The notes below the pieces were generated by a model. That model was not told the origin of the DNA and made no database searches. It saw nothing but the letters and a program-made list of their open reading frames with translations. Position numbers and translations under genes: made by a program. DNA of 64,000 bases from Neobacillus drentensis. GTDB taxonomy: Bacteria; Bacillota; Bacilli; Bacillales; Cytobacillaceae. Below, in pieces: positions 8,621-17,334 of the stretch; within the stretch, counting starts at the first letter, position 1; every line of letters begins with the position of its first letter. The stretch lies in contig NZ_CP091110.1 in NCBI RefSeq assembly GCF_021560175.1, positions 5,432,001 to 5,496,000 on the forward strand, written 5' to 3'.

Positions 8621-10612
8621 TTATGGTGTTGATATTATTGGCGCATGCACAGCTTCGGTAAATGACTTACTATTGCTATGACAAGTAGAGCAATCCACGT
8701 CTATACTATCCCTTGCATGTGCTGTTTTTACTTTTTCGTTCGTTGTAATAAGTGATTGACCCGTTTCATCATATATAGCTTTTCCTGTTACTCCGAAAAG
8801 GACTGTTTCACCATTATGACAAGTTAAACAATAATCACGTTTCTTTTGAGTTGACCAATCATCTATTTTGGATAAACTAAATGTTTGCTGATTTTCATGG
8901 CCTAGTTTATCTTTTAATAAAAATATATTTTGCGATGCATGGGTTTCATGGCATTCTGAACAAGGTAGCTGACCATTAAGTTTACTTCCATCCAGCGCTG
9001 ACATGATATGTTTGGAATCTTTATTAGTATAATAGGTTAGGATATCCTTTGTCCCATCTTTAGTTTCCTTTTCACTATTATGACAAGTAAAACACAAGTT
9101 GTAATCATCCACATTTAAAACTTTATTTGTAACCCCATTTTTCACTTCGTCAGTTTCCGATATATTCCCAATTGCAGTTGTCTCTTGTCGATAATGGAGG
9201 ACATTATACCCGCCACTTTTTTCTGCTAAGGACTTATAGGAATAGGTGTATCTGCCATGACAGGCTTCACACATTTGAACATTGCTGTCAATTTTCCCAA
9301 CTGAATTCCCTTCCCAAGTATCTTCTACCTTATGATCATATACATAGTGGTCAATAAGCAAATTAGGGTTGTCTTCACTCCACGTTAGATGTGGATTATG
9401 ACAGGCTGTGCAGGATCCAGACTTCGTATCGTGTTCGGTGATTTTTTGTGTTTCATGCTTCGATTTAATTGATGAGTCAAAGTTTACCATTTTAGGACCT
9501 GTTGTTCCATCATGGCAGGTCATACAGTAACCTTCAGCAATATCTTTATCTTCCAAACTACTATTTGCACCTTCGTGAGTGTTATGGCAAATCGCACAGT
9601 TATTGACATTATTGTTGTATTCGCCATGGGGCAGCTGTTGTAGGTTATTCATTTCCTGAACAGTATATCCGTTAACGGCGAAGTTTTTAGCTGCATTACT
9701 AACCGTTGTAAATTGTTTGGTAATCGAATAAAACGGGTTAGTCAAATCATCAACTAGTTTTATTGTACCATCATTATAATTAAGACTGATTAGGCTCGGG
9801 TTAAACCGTAAGTAATAAGTTTCACCAGGGGTCAGCGCAGCTTGATTGGTAAGTGTTATTTTATTAGATTCAGGTGTAAAGTCAATGTCGAATGGAACTT
9901 CTTGTTTATTTTTATCATAAATGATAAAAGGATTATGATTGTTATCAATCGGATTAGTTAATGTGTCGCTTAGTTCTATTACAATGGTTTGATTTAAAGA
10001 GACTCGGGTGATGTCATCTTTATCTAGTATGTTAACATTTGCAGTTACATCTTCTACTTTATAAGGCTCAGCGCCTTCATAATCCTTCTGCTTATATTTA
10101 AAGACATTCATAGTAATAGATTTAATATAAGGACGTTGTACAAAAACTTCTGTGGTATTATTAGCAGCATCGATTGCTTCTATTTTATATCGGTTAAGTT
10201 TTGCTGTGACGCTTGTTTTAAATGACCAGGCCCCAGAATTAGGAACTAATGCTTCTTTATGACCGTCAGGATAAATAATATTCATCGTTAATGGTTCAGT
10301 GGTTGGCTGATTGTCTGAAACTGTTCCAGTAATGCTTATTCCATCACTTTGCAACGTTATGCTTTTTACAAATATAGAAGGCGTAATTGTATCGCTGACT
10401 TCAGTTGTTGTTACAACCAACGCTGGTTCTGTTACAGGAGTTGTTTGACCAACCGTAGCGGGGGGATTATTTACTGTATCAACCTGCGGAGAATCCGCAA
10501 TAGGAATCTGTTCTTCTGCAGATGCAATGGAAGGTATGGTGGTGGCTAGAAGAAAAAATATAAGTACAATAAAAATATTTAGTATTTTATTTCTTGGATT
10601 ATTTGAAATCAT
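8621..10612 (-). CDS. Secreted octaheme c-type cytochrome with N-terminal Ig-like region
   Basis: A 663-aa exported protein. It has a signal peptide (hydrophobic 11-30, cleavage near ASA-EE), about 300 residues of beta-rich Ig-like sequence, then eight CXXCH heme sites between residues 339 and about 650 (CAICH, CMTCH, CTACH, CEACH, CFTCH, CSECH, CLTCH, CSTCH). The Ig-like part resembles surface-adhesin modules (SLNQTIVIELSD, TPGETYYLRF). The first heme pair, HGEYNNNVNNCAICHNTH with CMTCHDGT, closely matches the first pair of the cytochrome upstream, so the two are related. There is no LPXTG, SLH or C-terminal membrane segment, so how it stays at the cell is unclear. RBS AAAGGAATGG. Likely role, inferred: terminal heme protein at or outside the wall. 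Confidence 0.88.
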   Translation of the reverse strand: MISNNPRNKILNIFIVLIFFLLATTIPSIASAEEQIPIADSPQVDTVNNPPATVGQTTPVTEPALVVTTTEVSDTITPSIFVKSITLQSDGISITGTVSDNQPTTEPLTMNIIYPDGHKEALVPNSGAWSFKTSVTAKLNRYKIEAIDAANNTTEVFVQRPYIKSITMNVFKYKQKDYEGAEPYKVEDVTANVNILDKDDITRVSLNQTIVIELSDTLTNPIDNNHNPFIIYDKNKQEVPFDIDFTPESNKITLTNQAALTPGETYYLRFNPSLISLNYNDGTIKLVDDLTNPFYSITKQFTTVSNAAKNFAVNGYTVQEMNNLQQLPHGEYNNNVNNCAICHNTHEGANSSLEDKDIAEGYCMTCHDGTTGPKMVNFDSSIKSKHETQKITEHDTKSGSCTACHNPHLTWSEDNPNLLIDHYVYDHKVEDTWEGNSVGKIDSNVQMCEACHGRYTYSYKSLAEKSGGYNVLHYRQETTAIGNISETDEVKNGVTNKVLNVDDYNLCFTCHNSEKETKDGTKDILTYYTNKDSKHIMSALDGSKLNGQLPCSECHETHASQNIFLLKDKLGHENQQTFSLSKIDDWSTQKKRDYCLTCHNGETVLFGVTGKAIYDETGQSLITTNEKVKTAHARDSIDVDCSTCHSNSKSFTEAVHAPIISTP

Positions 10613-10766
10613 GGATGGCCATTCCTTTTTTGCTTTGACATAAAAGCTGAAATTTAATTTCTAGGATGTATAAAAAGTTTACAAGGTAATAAATATTCAA
10701 ATACCTTTTTCTTGTAATCTACATTATTATTATACTTTTATTAGAAAGTGAATTGGGTAACAGAAC

Positions 10767-10818
10767 TGTGAAGATAAATCGACAACATTGTGAACCTATT
10801 TATTGACAATATTGTGAA
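10767..10818. promoter_or_regulatory. Three direct TGTGAA repeats, candidate regulator sites
   Basis: TGTGAA occurs at 10767, 10789 and 10813, spaced 22 and 24 bp (about two helical turns). The last two are in the longer repeat GACAAyATTGTGAAC. They lie 155-200 bp upstream of the octaheme start, and the third sits between the -35 and -10 of the candidate small RNA promoter. The core resembles half-sites of Rex or Fnr-type redox regulators, but no full palindrome is present. Confidence 0.35.
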
Positions 10819-10930
10819 CAAATGGTTAAATTAAAATAAATAACAGCCCACCGAAGTGAGCTGTCATTTATTAAACTTAAATATTCCATTCAGGGCTATC
10901 AAATAGTAGGGCTATTTGATGGCTTTTTTT
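10803..10930 (+). ncRNA. Candidate small RNA between the two surface cytochrome genes
   Basis: The plus strand shows TTGACA (10803-10808), a 17-bp spacer, and an extended -10 TGG-TTAAAT (10823-10831). A predicted transcript from about 10838 would fold into hairpin 10843-10864 (ACAGCCCAC, CGAA loop, GTGAGCTGT). It would end at hairpin 10895-10923 (GCTATCAAATAG / CTATTTGATGGC), which is followed by seven T. That gives about 90 nt with an intrinsic terminator. No open frame fits. It is antisense only to the last bases of the hexaheme gene. The gap 10613-10928 holds nothing else clear except three TGTGAA repeats. Confidence 0.35.
10838..10864 (-). terminator. Terminator of the hexaheme cytochrome gene
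   Basis: On the minus strand ACAGCTCAC-TTCG-GTGGGCTGT, a UUCG tetraloop hairpin, is followed by TTATTTATTTT. A second hairpin (10895-10923) lies between it and the stop codon. Confidence 0.65.
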
Positions 10931-12746
10931 AATAACCAGCATTTGGTGTGTTAGGTGTTTGAGTATTATCAATACCGTTACGATCTGTATCAACACCAGG
11001 AGTTGTACTGTATTGATAAGTATCTCCATTTCTTGTACCACCAGAGTGGGAAGAAGTGTGACATCCCCAACATACAGCCATGTTAGTGTAACGCTTCAAA
11101 GCAGAAGATGGGTTCTTGTCAAGTAGGTAATCTTTAACCATTGCCGTACGAGCGTCACCAGTTACACCTGGGAAGTAGTTAGTAGTGTCACTTAAGATGT
11201 TTTGGTATGTTAATCCACGAGCGTCACGCATAATTGTTACGTCAGTACCGTGTGCATAGTGACAGCGTACACAAGTGTATGTGTCAGAGTTTGTAGTATG
11301 TCGGTATGCATGGTCAAATGTACCAGTTTCTTTACCAGAAGATGCTAGGTAGTCAGTGTGACAAGATGCACACCAAGTAGACATGGCAACACCTTTACCT
11401 GCATTAGCGCCGCCAGCCCATAATGAAGCAACATTTGTTTTAGTTACATTGTTTTTTGCATCTACAGTAGAAACATCAAGCTTAACGACATATCCACGAG
11501 CGATATTACCAGTAGTTACTTTACCAAAATTAGTTATTAGTGTATCAGCTCCAGGATAAGTAGTTGTGTCATTTCTAACACCAATGAAGCCTGCACCTAA
11601 TTTTTCACCAGCTTTTAAGCTGTCAGTGTGGACGATATCTTTTAACTTATTAGCAAATTCAGGGTCTGCATAGTTAGCTGCATACTTTGAACCATCATAG
11701 AAAGCGGTCCAATAGTGTTTTGTATGAGTAGAGTCGAAATCATACTCATGTAACCATGGATCTGTATCGATAACATATTGTGTGCCATTCCACTTCATTA
11801 ACTGAAGAACAACGTCCCCATTTTGAAGGCCTTTTGCAGCATAGTCAGCGTTTGTAGGTGCGTTAGTATCAGTAGCATCACCAATATTGAAACGGTAAAC
11901 GATATAGTTTGCAGTAGATGATACTTTGTCTAATGCGTCTTTGATTACGATATCAGCAGCAGCATACTTAACTTTCATGTCAGGCAAAGTAGTTTTGTCA
12001 AGAACTGGAGTTCCTTCTAATTTCTTACCGCCGTCTTTAACTAAAGTGTTACCCATGCCATTTGGATCTTCGTGTAATAAACGATCAGAGTAGGATCCGT
12101 GAGGTGCGTGACAGTTTGCGCAAGTGAACTCTTCGGTCCACTCACCGCCGCGGCCAGTTACTTCCTTCATGTTACCGCCAGGAGCTGCGCTTAATTTTAC
12201 AGTTCCGTTAGCTAAGTGAGCGGACATGTTACCATCATGAGATCCACCGAAAGTACCGGCAGAGTTAGAACCTTCTCCCATTACGTTATAAAAACCTAAT
12301 GTACCATCATGACATGCAGTACAAGTGGCATATTCACCGTCTTTGAACAATAAGCTTGCACCTGCGCCAGTGTGTGTTTGGTGACAGCTGGCACAAGAGT
12401 TAGTGTTGTTCATGTATTCGCCGTGTGTACGTTGTGTTCCGTGAGAACCGTCTTTTCCTTTAACCATGTCATCTGATTTGATAACATTACTAAAGTTTTC
12501 AGTTTGACCGCCAACACCAGAACCAGTTTTGTTAGCGTTGCTTTTTTTAACAGTATCGAAGTTGTTATCATGATCAGAATCAGTTAGAGCCTTTCCATCT
12601 ACTACACCGGTACCGCTCTTACCGTCTACACCTGCGTTGTAGGTGTTATTTGGGTCAGTACTGCCGGCAGCTGAAGCCACAATGCTAAACATTGCTACTA
12701 ACATTAATGTTAGCAGGAATGAAAAGCTTAGTTTAATCTTACTCAT
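10929..12746 (-). CDS. Secreted hexaheme c-type cytochrome
   Basis: A 605-aa exported protein with signal peptide (cleavage near ASA-AG, residue 27). Six CXXCH sites begin at about residues 118, 142, 209, 459, 492 and 559. The first pair (HGEYMNNTNSCASCHQTHTG, CTACHDGTLG) is shared with the octaheme protein downstream. Residues 215-455 form a heme-free insert rich in beta-like sequence. There is no visible cell-wall anchor. RBS GGGAGG nine bases before ATG. It has a 118-bp leader after the NHL gene and its own terminator, so it may be transcribed both with and apart from the upstream genes. Inferred role: periplasm-side or surface electron conduit. Six-heme secreted cytochromes in other phyla can polymerise; nothing here proves that. 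Confidence 0.9.
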   Translation of the reverse strand: MSKIKLSFSFLLTLMLVAMFSIVASAAGSTDPNNTYNAGVDGKSGTGVVDGKALTDSDHDNNFDTVKKSNANKTGSGVGGQTENFSNVIKSDDMVKGKDGSHGTQRTHGEYMNNTNSCASCHQTHTGAGASLLFKDGEYATCTACHDGTLGFYNVMGEGSNSAGTFGGSHDGNMSAHLANGTVKLSAAPGGNMKEVTGRGGEWTEEFTCANCHAPHGSYSDRLLHEDPNGMGNTLVKDGGKKLEGTPVLDKTTLPDMKVKYAAADIVIKDALDKVSSTANYIVYRFNIGDATDTNAPTNADYAAKGLQNGDVVLQLMKWNGTQYVIDTDPWLHEYDFDSTHTKHYWTAFYDGSKYAANYADPEFANKLKDIVHTDSLKAGEKLGAGFIGVRNDTTTYPGADTLITNFGKVTTGNIARGYVVKLDVSTVDAKNNVTKTNVASLWAGGANAGKGVAMSTWCASCHTDYLASSGKETGTFDHAYRHTTNSDTYTCVRCHYAHGTDVTIMRDARGLTYQNILSDTTNYFPGVTGDARTAMVKDYLLDKNPSSALKRYTNMAVCWGCHTSSHSGGTRNGDTYQYSTTPGVDTDRNGIDNTQTPNTPNAGY

Positions 12747-12864
12747 TCCAAAAAACCTCCCATTGAAACTCTCTTTTTTTCTCTTTTTTCTCTCTCTTTA
12801 ATGTAAACTATGAAATTACCTCATCACCCTAATTCCAGACACCACCTCCTTAAATAAGGAAAGC

Positions 12865-13830
12865 TTAATAGTATAACGCCACACGCTGATTTAACGTATC
12901 GGTAATATAAACCCGGTCATTATCATCCACATATAATCCATTTGGAAGATAAAACTGTTCATTTTGATCTCCCATAGATCCAAACGTAAAGACTTGCTCA
13001 CCTTTTTCATTAAATCCATAAATCGTATGGGATAAATTGTTCACTACATAGAGAACACCTCTTGAGTCAACACCAATTCCACGTGGATTAACAAATACGG
13101 AAGATCCCTTACCATCTTTAGAACCATTAATAGTTCGTAGATATTTTCCTTTTTTATCATAAGCTAGCACTCGCTGATTCCCTGAATCACTGATAAACAG
13201 TTCATCTGACTTTTTATCAAAGGCAATCGCATTCGGTGCTTTAAATGTGTCATCCTTAGTCGCTCCAGTACTAATTTCCTGCAGCTTCTTACCAGATAGG
13301 TTTAATACAAATACTTTATTTTGTTGTACATCTGTTACATATAACTTTTCATCAAAAATTCTTAATCCAGCAGGTGATTTGATTAGTTTTTCTTTATCAT
13401 CAAAGTATTTAATGAATTTGCCTTTAGGATCAAATATTGAGATTTTACCGTTATATAAATCCGCTACATAGACATTTCCTTTTTTATCCCCAGCAATCCC
13501 GTATGGAAATTTAAATTCACCTTTACCTTCGCCTTCTTTACCAAACTTAAAGACAGGTGACCCTGAACTATCAAAAACTTGAACTCTTTTATTGTTAGTA
13601 TCAGATACGTAGATAAATTCTCCAATCTTGGCAACATCCATTGGCTTGTCTAGTGCATTATCAAAATCACCGTAAAAAAGCTGACTAAAAGTTGGTGGTG
13701 AATTAGGGTCAATCACATTTGATGCCTTTTTTACAGTTGACTCCATATTTAGAAAATAGATAGCAGTAAACGCTGCTATTACTAGGATAACTATTCCGCT
13801 CATCCACATGTACACGGTTTTTTTCTTCAC
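12865..13830 (-). CDS. Membrane-anchored NHL-repeat beta-propeller protein
   Basis: The 321-aa protein has a single N-terminal membrane helix (about 7-28) with a Lys-rich cytoplasmic end, followed by six NHL-type repeats. Each repeat carries the pattern GxxYVxDxxNxRVxxF (for example YVSDTNNKRVQVFD, YVADLYNGKISIFD, FISDSGNQRVLAYD). It therefore presents a propeller outside the membrane. It starts with GTG after AAGGGGTG, 20 bp from the TPR gene. NHL proteins occur beside multiheme cytochrome genes in metal-reducing bacteria (Geobacter omcS region, from memory). Here it is probably an assembly or docking factor for the cytochromes, which is an inference. Confidence 0.85.
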   Translation of the reverse strand: MKKKTVYMWMSGIVILVIAAFTAIYFLNMESTVKKASNVIDPNSPPTFSQLFYGDFDNALDKPMDVAKIGEFIYVSDTNNKRVQVFDSSGSPVFKFGKEGEGKGEFKFPYGIAGDKKGNVYVADLYNGKISIFDPKGKFIKYFDDKEKLIKSPAGLRIFDEKLYVTDVQQNKVFVLNLSGKKLQEISTGATKDDTFKAPNAIAFDKKSDELFISDSGNQRVLAYDKKGKYLRTINGSKDGKGSSVFVNPRGIGVDSRGVLYVVNNLSHTIYGFNEKGEQVFTFGSMGDQNEQFYLPNGLYVDDNDRVYITDTLNQRVALYY

Positions 13831-13850
13831 TGGTTTTCACCCCTTGTTAG

Positions 13851-14558
13851 CTATTTTTTGCCGATTCTCTTGAGCCCTTCTAAGGCTGGTTTGTACATAG
13901 GGTCGTAATTTAGTGCGTCTTTGTAGATTTCTTCCGCATTCTTTTTATCACCTTGGTCTTCTGCAACACGACCAATTTCATAAAGTATATCTGTATTTCC
14001 TGGCATTAACTTATTTGCTTCATTTAATGCCTCAATGGAATCGCTATACATCTTAAGTTGACGGTAAGACATTCCTTTTAATAGAAACCCTTTGTAATCT
14101 TTTGGTGAGATCTCCGTTGCCTTTTGTGCCATTTTCACTGAGTCATTAAGTCGATTTTCTTTGTTATAGACAAGTCCAAGATTGAAGTAAGCATCAAAAT
14201 CATTTTTATCTAAATCTAGTGCAATCTTATATTGTTTGATGGCTACATCATTGTCCCCATTTAAGAAAGAAGCATAACCAAGGCTTACGTAGGATTTTGG
14301 GTCATTAGGCTTTTGATCAACAGTATCTTTTGCGCTTTGCAATTGCTGCTTCAGTTGGTCTTGATCGTAGCTTGACCATAAATATTTACTGCTTACATAG
14401 TATCCTGCTCCAACTGAGATAACTAAGGTCAGTGTTAATAGGAGAAGAGTTTGCCACCATTTAAATTTTTCATTATTCGATTTCTTCTTTTTCTTATCAG
14501 GTTCTTGTTTTATAGTTGTCTCTTTTTCTTGACTGAGTGGATGTTCTTTAGCTTCCAT
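13851..14558 (-). CDS. Membrane-anchored TPR protein
   Basis: A 235-aa protein with a charged N-terminus, one membrane helix (about 35-57), and four to five TPR motifs from residue 80 to the end (KSYVSLGYASFLNGDNDVAI, FDAYFNLGLVYNKENRLNDS, KGFLLKGMSYRQLKMYSDS, TDILYEIGRVAEDQGDKKN). The repeats face outward. RBS AGGAGGG. TPR partners such as NrfG/CcmI serve heme attachment to multiheme cytochromes in other bacteria. That parallel, together with its place between the 12-heme and NHL genes, suggests a cytochrome assembly role. No enzymatic motif is seen. Confidence 0.83.
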   Translation of the reverse strand: MEAKEHPLSQEKETTIKQEPDKKKKKSNNEKFKWWQTLLLLTLTLVISVGAGYYVSSKYLWSSYDQDQLKQQLQSAKDTVDQKPNDPKSYVSLGYASFLNGDNDVAIKQYKIALDLDKNDFDAYFNLGLVYNKENRLNDSVKMAQKATEISPKDYKGFLLKGMSYRQLKMYSDSIEALNEANKLMPGNTDILYEIGRVAEDQGDKKNAEEIYKDALNYDPMYKPALEGLKRIGKK

Positions 14559-14592
14559 ACGAACCCTCCTAATCTAGCAATGTACCCACCTA

Positions 14593-15756
14593 TTATTTAT
14601 GACAGGCTGTGCATTTATTTTTCACATGACAGGTATAACATTTTCCGGTAACACTTTGCTTTTCTGCTAGTGGTATTGGATGCCTTTCTTTATCAAATCC
14701 CTTGTGCAAAGCGGGATGACAAGATGCACAAGCAACCATTGTGGTACTAACTCCACCTGCTTGTTGGTAGTTATGGCACGCTAAACATTCTTGCTTATTT
14801 TTTGAAGCTTGATTGCCATGATCCTTCATCCAACTGCTTGAATGACTGGCAGGACGCTTGCTGTGGCAATCTTTACAGAAGGTATTTTCCTTCGCATAAT
14901 CGTATTGGGTCTTTAACTTTTGAATGGTACCGGTATCCTTATGAAGATACTTCGTTACTGCTGGAACATCCTCGTATCCCTCAATTGGGACTGTTGACAT
15001 ATCCTTATGGCATTGATTGCACTTTTGTAAGTTAGTTGCAGCTTGTAGACCATGTGTCTTGGTTGCAAAGTTTGCTTTCTTATGACTTTTTGGAACCATT
15101 CCCGTTTTATGACAAGCACTGCATTCGGTTGTCACTTTCCGTGCCTTATGGCATTCAATACAAGTATCCATGCCCGGCCGGATAAACTTAATATCTGACA
15201 TCGCTTCTATACCAACTTGACTATCCCATTTATCTAAGTCGGTTGTGTAGGTCATTTTTCGATCAGCTACTTTTCCATGTGCAACCCCACTATGACATTG
15301 CACACATTCGACACCTTTATTTTCATGTTTGTCATGGGGAATAATTATATCCCCTGAAGGCGTTACTTCTCTTGTAAAAACATTATGACAAGATTCACAC
15401 GCACTATTCGGTATTTCACCAGGCATACGGATCGGCGCTGCTGAAGTACCCTCCGATTGTTTTTTTAATTGAGCCACTAATTCTTGGGCCTTATCTTTCG
15501 CTAAATCCTTGTACACTGCATCCTTATGGCAGCTGGTACAAGCAACCTCGCTGTGTGTAGAGGCTTTCCACGTATAGTACTCTGGTTTCATCTCATGGCA
15601 GGATGTACAAACCTTTGAGCTTGAAGTTGTTTCTAGTCCGAAGAACCTTGCAACGGACAAAAGGACTAGAAACAACAGAGTTAACGTTGCTATTTTGATT
15701 AATTTATAGCGAAATTTTGGAGGGGCGGGCAGCTCTTGATTGTGCTCCTCATCCAT
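14593..15756 (-). CDS. NapC/NrfH-like dodecaheme cytochrome c, membrane-anchored
   Basis: This 387-aa protein has one N-terminal membrane helix (about 17-39). The first heme site, CTSCHEM, is the CXXCHxM form of NrfH-type quinol dehydrogenases, and the following MKPEY is typical too. Twelve CXXCH sites are countable: CTSCH twice, CESCH, CVQCH, CIECH, CSACH, CNQCH, CKDCH, CLACH, CASCH, CYTCH and CTACH. The protein ends right after the last one. NapC/NrfH proteins normally have four hemes, so this is an extended form. Expected role: take electrons from menaquinol and pass them outward. RBS AAGGAGGG. It is 25 bp downstream of the decaheme gene, so co-transcribed. Confidence 0.9.
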   Translation of the reverse strand: MDEEHNQELPAPPKFRYKLIKIATLTLLFLVLLSVARFFGLETTSSSKVCTSCHEMKPEYYTWKASTHSEVACTSCHKDAVYKDLAKDKAQELVAQLKKQSEGTSAAPIRMPGEIPNSACESCHNVFTREVTPSGDIIIPHDKHENKGVECVQCHSGVAHGKVADRKMTYTTDLDKWDSQVGIEAMSDIKFIRPGMDTCIECHKARKVTTECSACHKTGMVPKSHKKANFATKTHGLQAATNLQKCNQCHKDMSTVPIEGYEDVPAVTKYLHKDTGTIQKLKTQYDYAKENTFCKDCHSKRPASHSSSWMKDHGNQASKNKQECLACHNYQQAGGVSTTMVACASCHPALHKGFDKERHPIPLAEKQSVTGKCYTCHVKNKCTACHK

Positions 15757-15781
15757 AAAGCGACCCTCCTTTATGATTTAA

Positions 15782-17185
15782 TTAGTTCTTCACCGGAGAC
15801 TTAAAACCAGTCCTGTGACAGTATTGGCAGTAAACATCCGTTGGTGCTTTTGGTGTTGTTGAACCTGCTACTGGTTTTACCCGGTCATGGCAGACGAAGC
15901 ATTCTTCTTTTTGATCTGCTGTTAAGGCTTTCTTAGCGTGTCCTGTTAACCAGGCATCACTTGTCCCGTGTCCTGATGGGCGGTCGGCGTGACATGCACT
16001 ACAGAACTTATTGATTCTTGTTTGATCTTTAACAACTATTAGGTTTGGTTCATAGTGTGTTTTTGTCTTCATCTTAAGAAGTGAGATAATATCTTCTTTT
16101 GGAATAGCTCTGGCCCATTTAGAATCTTGGTGACAGTTTACACACTTGTCTAAGCTTTGAATGGCCGTACTGCCGTGGGCTCCGCTCCACCCTGCCACTT
16201 TATGGCTCTTTGGCACCTTCACCTTTTTATGACAAGTTTCACAGGCCATGGAAAGTTTTACGTCTTTTTGCTGCTTGCCAATTGCCTGTAGAATGATGTC
16301 TTGTGTTTTTTGATCATGTGCTGCTAACGTTGCAGCGTCTGTTTCACTTGTAGTCGCTGTTTTTTCAGTTTCAGTTGCAGCAGCAGTTGTGGTTGTTTCA
16401 CTAGTTGTTACTTTTTTGCTTTCTTCCAGTTTCTTCGCTGCTTCTTCAGGGTTCGGCGGAACATTGTAAGAAGCTTCTAACCAAGGCTTTTCACCATTAT
16501 TTACTTTGTCATGGCAGTCAATACAGGTACCCATGTTCGGTCTCAAGTATTTTTCTTCCATTAACTTTTCGGCACTTGCCTTTGTCCAATCACCACGAAC
16601 CTCTTCTGTATTGATACCGCGAGAAGCCATTTTTGCGTGAACGACACCTGAGTGACAGGTAATACAAGGGATCCCTTTTTCGATATGTCCTTTGTGATTT
16701 ACCTTTAAATCGCCTGAGGCTGTAACCAGCCGGTTTTTCGAATGACATTGTAAACAGTTCTGACTTGAAACTGCTTCTTCTTCTGTTTGAACAATCTGTT
16801 CTGGTACTCCTGTAACGTGGTAGTACACTTCTTTCAACGACTTCATCTTGTGTGTCAGCATATTTACCGTACCTGGCTTAATATGACACTGAACACAGGA
16901 TATCTGGTTGTGGGCACTAGCTGTATAAGACGTATATTCCGGCTGCATTTCATGACAGCTGGAACAGAAGGACGGCGAGTTGGTAAAGGAAAGAACTCCA
17001 TATCCACCGCCAAATAAAACAATACAGCCAATTAATGAAATAAATAATAACTTCCATCTATTAACTGGGTTCTTCCAGTCAATGGCTCTGAACTTTTGCC
17101 AGAGTCTGCGAATTAGGCCCTTTTTTCTATTTTCTCTAGTATCGGGATCTATTTCTTTATTTTTCTTTTTCCCCCAAATGGCCAC
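15782..17185 (-). CDS. NapC/NrfH-like decaheme cytochrome c, membrane-anchored
   Basis: The 467-aa protein has a basic cytoplasmic N-terminus, one membrane helix (about 46-67), and ten CXXCH sites. The first is CSSCHEM followed by QPEY, the NrfH-like quinol-site form. The others are CVQCH, CLQCH, CITCH, CIDCH, CETCH, CVNCH, CSACH, CFVCH and CYCH-type CQYCH. Between hemes five and six is a low-complexity Thr/Ala/Glu/Lys linker (about 240-290). It is a paralogue of the dodecaheme gene downstream, sharing the order of several heme segments. Start GTG with AAGGGTGAG upstream. It is the first gene of the probable operon, and its promoter should lie in 17186-17400. Confidence 0.9.
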   Translation of the reverse strand: MAIWGKKKNKEIDPDTRENRKKGLIRRLWQKFRAIDWKNPVNRWKLLFISLIGCIVLFGGGYGVLSFTNSPSFCSSCHEMQPEYTSYTASAHNQISCVQCHIKPGTVNMLTHKMKSLKEVYYHVTGVPEQIVQTEEEAVSSQNCLQCHSKNRLVTASGDLKVNHKGHIEKGIPCITCHSGVVHAKMASRGINTEEVRGDWTKASAEKLMEEKYLRPNMGTCIDCHDKVNNGEKPWLEASYNVPPNPEEAAKKLEESKKVTTSETTTTAAATETEKTATTSETDAATLAAHDQKTQDIILQAIGKQQKDVKLSMACETCHKKVKVPKSHKVAGWSGAHGSTAIQSLDKCVNCHQDSKWARAIPKEDIISLLKMKTKTHYEPNLIVVKDQTRINKFCSACHADRPSGHGTSDAWLTGHAKKALTADQKEECFVCHDRVKPVAGSTTPKAPTDVYCQYCHRTGFKSPVKN

Positions 17186-17334
17186 TTAACTCACCCTTCC
17201 CATTTCGGACTTTTTCTCTATTTATTTTCCATATTAACCTCTCTACAGGTAGTATCTAACATTGTAAGAGTATATTCCAATGTACAATTTGTGAATATTT
17301 CTTCATACTTTTCGCGAGTTTGTTTTCACCTAAA

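Noticed and set aside
8621..17185. Nitrite reductase (NrfA) or octaheme hydroxylamine-type enzyme
   Set aside because: No CXXCK active-site heme or NrfA-like sequence was seen in any of the four cytochromes.
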